From contig NZ_JACYGY010000002.1 in assembly GCF_015221875.1 (NCBI RefSeq), forward strand, positions 1-64,000: DNA of 64,000 bases, in the 5' to 3' direction. Shown piece by piece: positions 60,164-64,000 of this stretch. The first letter of the stretch is position 1. Each line of letters opens with the position of its first letter. Position numbers and translations under genes: made by a program. The notes under the pieces are model-generated. The model saw only the letters and a list, made by a program, of their open reading frames with translations, did no database searches and had not been told where the DNA came from. This DNA is from Dyadobacter subterraneus (GTDB lineage: Bacteria > Bacteroidota > Bacteroidia > Cytophagales > Spirosomataceae).

Positions 60164-61117
60164 ATGAAACATTTTCTTTCACTTGCAGACGTATCAGATC
60201 TTAATCACCTCATCACCAGTGGGATTGAAGCAAAACGTAATCCTTTTGCTGACGAAACACTTGGCAAGCACAAAACCATTGGTTTGATGTTTTTTAATTC
60301 AAGCTTACGTACCCGTATCAGTACCCAGAAAGCAGCTGCAAATTTGGGTTTGAATGTGATCGTAATGAATGTTGGTCAGGATAGCTGGGGACTGGAAATG
60401 GAAGAAGGTGTTATCATGAACGGTACCAAAGCAGAGCACGTAAAAGAAGCTGCGGCGATTATGGGACGTTATTGCAATATCATCGCAATCCGGTCTTTTG
60501 CTGAGCTTGAAGATCGTGATAAGGATTATGCTGAAACTGTTTTTCAACAATTCAAAAAATATGCTGAGGTTCCGATAGTAAATCTGGAATCTGCCACGCG
60601 CCATCCGTTGCAATCTCTGGCAGACTGCATCACCATCGAAGAATTTAAAATTAAAGAACGTCCGAAAGTTGTTTTAACCTGGTTACCTCACTTCAAGGCA
60701 CTTCCGCAAGCTGTTGCCAATTCTTTCTGCGAATGGATGAATCCAATGAATGTGGAATTAGTGATCACACATCCGGAAGGTTACGATCTTGACCCAAAAT
60801 TTGTTGGTAAAGGACAAGTTATCTATGACCAGGATAAAGCCCTGGAAGGAGCCGATTTTGTTTATGGAAAAAACTGGTCGTCCTACACTCATTATGGTCA
60901 GGTTTTGACACAAGATCCTTCCTGGATGATCACAGAAGCCAAAATGGCTTTGACAGACAATGGAAAATTTATGCATTGCCTTCCACTCAGACGTAATATG
61001 AAAGTGGCTGATGAAGTATTGGATGGTCCTCGCTCACTGGTTATCGAGCAAGCCGCGAACAGAGAATGGTCGGCGCAAGCAGTTTTGAAAGAAATATTAC
61101 TTGGTCTGAACGCATAA
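60164..61117 (+). CDS. argF': N-acylornithine carbamoyltransferase, probable succinyl type
   Basis: Transfers the carbamoyl group to an N-acylated ornithine (argF' family) rather than to ornithine. The 317-aa protein has the carbamoyl-phosphate motif FFNSSLRTRISTQ, HPLQSLAD and HCLPLRRNMKV. It closely follows the Bacteroides fragilis succinylornithine enzyme along its length. The residue known to set acyl choice (Pro90 there, Glu92 in the Xanthomonas acetyl enzyme) is Ala90 here (NGTKAEHVKEA). A small residue fits N-succinylornithine. The start at ATG 60164 is preferred because upstream in-frame codons lie in the element's right repeat. Confidence 0.93.
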   Translation: MKHFLSLADVSDLNHLITSGIEAKRNPFADETLGKHKTIGLMFFNSSLRTRISTQKAAANLGLNVIVMNVGQDSWGLEMEEGVIMNGTKAEHVKEAAAIMGRYCNIIAIRSFAELEDRDKDYAETVFQQFKKYAEVPIVNLESATRHPLQSLADCITIEEFKIKERPKVVLTWLPHFKALPQAVANSFCEWMNPMNVELVITHPEGYDLDPKFVGKGQVIYDQDKALEGADFVYGKNWSSYTHYGQVLTQDPSWMITEAKMALTDNGKFMHCLPLRRNMKVADEVLDGPRSLVIEQAANREWSAQAVLKEILLGLNA

Positions 61118-61201
61118 AAACTTCTCACCACCTGAACTTTGTAGACTCCGGGCATAGTTATATTAACTGATAACGAATCCCGTTGTAAAATTTAATTTAA
61201 A

Positions 61202-62263
61202 ATGAATACCGAAACGCTGACAAATCCATCTTTACTGAAAGAAAAACCTGTGGGAAAAACAGGTGTTTTGATCGTAAATCTGGGCACACCGGATAGTCCT
61301 TCCGTTCCTGACGTGAGAAAATATCTGCGTGAATTTTTAATGGATGAACGCGTTATTGACATACCGTACCTGAATCGGTGGCTGCTTATTAATCTGATCA
61401 TCGCACCTTTCCGTGCACCGAAATCGGCTAAAATTTACCGGGAACTTTGGACACCGGAAGGATCGCCGTTGAAGATTTATGGAGAGTCTGTTGAAAAAAA
61501 ATTACAAAATGTATTGGGTGATGATTTCGTGGTTAAACTGGCCATGCGTTATCAAAGTCCCAGTATTGAGAATGGCTTGAACGAGCTCAGAAAACTTTGT
61601 CTTTCTGAAATTATTGTCGTTCCATTTTTCCCTCAGTATGCCTCTGCTTCCACTGGTTCTGTTTATAAAAAAGTAATGGAAGTTGTGAAAGACTGGGAGG
61701 TTTTGCCAGAAATCAAGTTTATCAACCGTTTCCTTGACCATCCAAAATTTGTTGAAGGTTTTGTCAACCTTGGTAAAAAATACATGGCTCAGCGCGACTA
61801 TGACCATTTTGTTTTTAGTTATCACGGAATCCCGGAAAGACAAATTACAAAGGGTGATGTCGCTAATTATTGTCAGTTTGGTACTTGCTGCGATACTTTG
61901 AACGAGAAAAACCAGCATTGCTACCGCGCCCAATGTTATGAAACGACCCGACTTTTTGTAAAAGGAATGGGAATTCCGGAAGGAAAATATACAGTCGCGT
62001 TCCAGTCAAGACTTGGAAAAACACCGTGGATTAAACCTTACACGGATGAGCTTATCCCGGAATTAGCGAAAAAAGGTGTAAAAAGTGTATTAGCATTTTC
62101 TCCCGCCTTCGTTGCCGATTGCTTGGAAACAACCATTGAAGTCGGTGAAGAATATAAAGAATTATTTGAAAAAGAAGGAGGCGAACACTGGCAACTGGTG
62201 GAAAGTCTGAATGACAGTGATATCTGGATTGAGGCGTTGGAGGATATGGTTAGGAAGGCGTAG
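61202..62263 (+). CDS. hemH: Ferrochelatase
   Basis: Inserts iron into protoporphyrin IX (or coproporphyrin) in heme synthesis. The 353-aa protein shows the family pattern VLIVNLGTPDSPSVPDVRKY, FSYHGIPERQI (catalytic His) and FSPAFVADCLETTIE (catalytic Glu). A cysteine-rich segment (Cys224, Cys229, Cys230, Cys240, Cys245) may bind an iron-sulfur cluster as in some other bacterial ferrochelatases; this is inference. It is 84 bp after argF' and ends near a strong bidirectional terminator. Confidence 0.96.
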   Translation: MNTETLTNPSLLKEKPVGKTGVLIVNLGTPDSPSVPDVRKYLREFLMDERVIDIPYLNRWLLINLIIAPFRAPKSAKIYRELWTPEGSPLKIYGESVEKKLQNVLGDDFVVKLAMRYQSPSIENGLNELRKLCLSEIIVVPFFPQYASASTGSVYKKVMEVVKDWEVLPEIKFINRFLDHPKFVEGFVNLGKKYMAQRDYDHFVFSYHGIPERQITKGDVANYCQFGTCCDTLNEKNQHCYRAQCYETTRLFVKGMGIPEGKYTVAFQSRLGKTPWIKPYTDELIPELAKKGVKSVLAFSPAFVADCLETTIEVGEEYKELFEKEGGEHWQLVESLNDSDIWIEALEDMVRKA

Positions 62264-62271
62264 TTTCCTGG

Positions 62272-62334
62272 TCATTTGTGGTCAGGAGATTGTCATTTTT
62301 TGTCAGGGGTTGTCAAGGATTAGGCTACTATCAG
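62272..62334. repeat. TGTCAGG-type repeat after hemH
   Basis: A run of TGGTCAGGAGATTGTCA and GGGGTTGTCAAGGATT shares words and order with the element at 43937-44120. No second arm is clear. It lies between the hemH stop and its terminator. Confidence 0.5.
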
Positions 62335-62347
62335 GTAAGAAACAGAA

Positions 62348-62397
62348 TTTATAAACAAAAGAAGTCAACCGTAAAGTTGACTTCTTTTGTTTATAAA
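62348..62397. terminator. Strong bidirectional terminator between hemH and the cysteine desulfurase
   Basis: A perfect 22-bp stem (62348-62369 with 62376-62397), loop of 6 nt, with A/T-rich outer ends that provide U-tracts on both strands. It separates convergent genes. Confidence 0.92.
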
Positions 62398-62418
62398 CTT
62401 AAATATTTTGTAAGCCAT

Positions 62419-63567
62419 TTACAGCATTACTGATTCTTTCCGATAAAGTTCTGCTAGCGTTTCGACAGCAAAATCAACTTCTTCTGCTGTATTATATTTT
62501 CCAAAAGAGAAACGAACATTAGCTCTGTCTGGATTGATTTGAATTTCGGTTAAAACGTGCGATCCAACATCGGTTCCGCTTGCACAGGCACTTCCTCCTG
62601 AAACCGCTACGCCGGCAATATCCATGTTGAAAAGTAACATATCATTCAACCCCGAAGGCGGCAGACTTACACTTAGAACAGTATATAAACTTTCGTCCAG
62701 TACCGCAGATTTACCGTTGAATGAAACACCTTCAATATTCTCCTGAAGCTTGTGAATCATTCGGGTTTTAAGATTTTCGATATGCAGGCGGTGCTGATCC
62801 ATATCACGGTAAGCAATTTCCAGCGCTTTTGCCAAACCTACAATCCCGTAAACATTTTCAGTACCTCCACGCATGTTACGCTCCTGCGCACCACCATGAA
62901 CAAAAGGAAAAATCTTGGTTCCTGGCTGAACGTATAAAAATCCTATACCTTTTGGTCCGTGAAATTTATGCGCTGAACCAACGATGAAATTGGTTTTCAG
63001 TTTCTGCAAATCATGTTTGTAATGACCCATGGTTTGTACGGTATCACTATGAAAAATCGCATCATAATGTTTGCACAAATCACCTGCTGCATCAAGATCA
63101 AGCAAATTTCCAATCTCATTATTTCCATGCATTAAGGAAACAAGTGAGCGGGAATTTGTTTGTAAAAGTGTTTCTAAATGAGCTAAGTCTACCTCACCCT
63201 TTTCATTCAGATTGACAAAACTTAATTCTATCCTTCCTGTTTTTGCAAGATGTTCAAGCGTATGAAGCACCGCGTGATGCTCAATTTTTGAAGTAATGGC
63301 ATGTTTCAATCCAAACGTTTCGATGCTTGAACGAATCGCTGTATTATCTGCTTCTGTTCCGCCTGATGTGAAAAATATCTCCGCCGGTGCCGCATTTAAT
63401 ATTCCTGCTACACTTTTCCGCGCTCTTTCCACAACAGAACGAACTGCACGGCCGTAAGAATGAATTGAAGAAGGATTACCAAAAGTCTCTGTCATCAGCG
63501 GCAACATGGTTTCCAAAACTTCCTGATCCAGACGCGTCGTAGCAGCGTTGTCAAAATAGGCTTTCAT
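62419..63567 (-). CDS. Cysteine desulfurase family protein (IscS/NifS-like)
   Basis: PLP enzyme that takes sulfur from cysteine to feed iron-sulfur clusters or thionucleosides. The 382-aa protein has FDNAATTRLD, FTSGGTEADNTAI, the His of KIEHHAVLHT, the PLP-lysine in VGSAHKFHGPKGIGF, and the catalytic-Cys loop SGGSACASGTD. No iscU or sufU is adjacent. Its ATG shares one base with the stop codon of the upstream phosphohexomutase gene (TAATG), so the two are translated together. Confidence 0.95.
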   Translation of the reverse strand: MKAYFDNAATTRLDQEVLETMLPLMTETFGNPSSIHSYGRAVRSVVERARKSVAGILNAAPAEIFFTSGGTEADNTAIRSSIETFGLKHAITSKIEHHAVLHTLEHLAKTGRIELSFVNLNEKGEVDLAHLETLLQTNSRSLVSLMHGNNEIGNLLDLDAAGDLCKHYDAIFHSDTVQTMGHYKHDLQKLKTNFIVGSAHKFHGPKGIGFLYVQPGTKIFPFVHGGAQERNMRGGTENVYGIVGLAKALEIAYRDMDQHRLHIENLKTRMIHKLQENIEGVSFNGKSAVLDESLYTVLSVSLPPSGLNDMLLFNMDIAGVAVSGGSACASGTDVGSHVLTEIQINPDRANVRFSFGKYNTAEEVDFAVETLAELYRKESVML

Positions 63568-64000
63568 TATTTGTTTTTCGGTTCTGAAATTATTTCCTTG
63601 ATATCGGAAATGATCTTATTTGCCAGATTCACAGCCGTGGTCAACGTTTCTGATTCTGAATAAATCCTGATGATCGGTTCTGTATTTGATTTACGCAAAT
63701 GAACCCATTCCCGGTTAAACTCAATTCTCACACCATCAAGCGTACTCAAAGGCTGTTTTGAATATTTTGTTTGAATACGGCTTAGAATATTATCAACATT
63801 AATATCCGGCGTTAGTTCAATTTTATTCTTGGAAATATAATAGCTTGGATATGAACGTCTAAGTACGGATGCTGTCTTTCCAAATTTTGCCAGATGCGTT
63901 AAAAACAAACCAATTCCTACCAACGCATCTCGTCCATAATGGCTTTCAGGATAAATTACACCACCGTTACCTTCACCGCCAATAATTGCATTGTTAGCTT
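63567..64000 (-). CDS. glmM: Phosphoglucosamine mutase/phosphomannomutase, C-terminal part (cut by window edge)
   Basis: An incomplete ORF of about 144 residues; its 5' end lies beyond position 64000. The visible part begins ANNAIIGGEGNGGVIYPESH, the substrate-binding EGNGG motif, continues YGRDALVGIGLFLTHLA, and ends with the phosphate-binding loop RKSNTEPIIRIYSES (R-x-S-N-T-E-P). These are the sugar-specificity and phosphate-binding features of the phosphohexomutase family. GlmM is favoured by the TEP loop and length of the end. The symbol is tentative; the family cannot be split from a partial sequence. Translationally coupled to the cysteine desulfurase. Confidence 0.85.
   Translation of the reverse strand, partial: ANNAIIGGEGNGGVIYPESHYGRDALVGIGLFLTHLAKFGKTASVLRRSYPSYYISKNKIELTPDINVDNILSRIQTKYSKQPLSTLDGVRIEFNREWVHLRKSNTEPIIRIYSESETLTTAVNLANKIISDIKEIISEPKNK

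Overview
The window is chromosomal DNA of a Bacteroidota bacterium, most likely Cytophagales and Dyadobacter-like. The grounds are two SusC/SusD pairs, a FecI/FecR sigma/anti-sigma pair feeding a SusC with an STN domain, GldE beside SSB, type B L31, the Bacteroidota GlmU variant, an argF' carbamoyltransferase, and many promoters of the Bacteroidota form TTG-N20-TAnnTTTG. Almost all of it is ordinary housekeeping and nutrient-uptake DNA. The taxon is inferred from gene content; no database search was run.

Layout. 1-350: 5' end of a 16S rRNA gene (minus), with a boxA-like leader site, its promoter and a perfect palindrome. 350-4050: a small membrane protein and nrdA. 4050-10254: a Tat-exported TIM-barrel isomerase-like protein, rpmE2, the GlmU variant, holB, a retropepsin-like protein, rimK and hemC. 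10331-15513: a TonB-type outer-membrane barrel with an unusual Asp-Ser-Thr-rich tail, then a LytS/LytTR two-component pair. 15551-19182: a PIN toxin/antitoxin pair and uvrA. 19322-24573: a LacI-type operator and SusC/SusD pair 1. 24669-29818: a 55-aa orphan, mazG, an ABC exporter, a thioesterase, a ComA-like synthase and DedA. 30046-40687: sigma factor, FecR, SusC, SusD, a lipoprotein and an FG-GAP/UnbV lipoprotein. 40695-46265 (minus): gldE, ssb and mutY, with an oxidoreductase and a PhyH dioxygenase inserted between ssb and mutY. 46425-49447: HU, a TPR protein, a 29-aa COX24-type protein and RNase G. 49531-61117: an arginine/proline cluster on both strands. 61202-64000: hemH, a cysteine desulfurase and the 3' part of a phosphohexomutase gene.

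The arginine region is the most interesting part. A 23-codon leader ORF with three AGG arginine codons near its end, overlapping mutually exclusive RNA pairings, precedes a GNAT gene that probably makes the N-acylglutamate starting compound. argG, argC, argD and argF' follow. The ArgF' residue that sets acyl preference is Ala90, which points to succinylated intermediates.

This same region is peppered with short inverted-repeat elements. One of them (59685-60152) has about 41-bp terminal inverted repeats, is bounded by TTAA on both sides, and carries a GxxExxY (PD-(D/E)XK-like) gene whose start codon lies inside the repeat. A shorter TTAA-bounded relative without a gene lies between argC and argD. 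Further inverted repeats, built from other short words, sit at 43937-44120, 45075-45142, 51526-51590 and 62272-62334. I regard this set as the best candidate for an under-described system: a family of small mobile elements possibly mobilised or marked by a GxxExxY nuclease.
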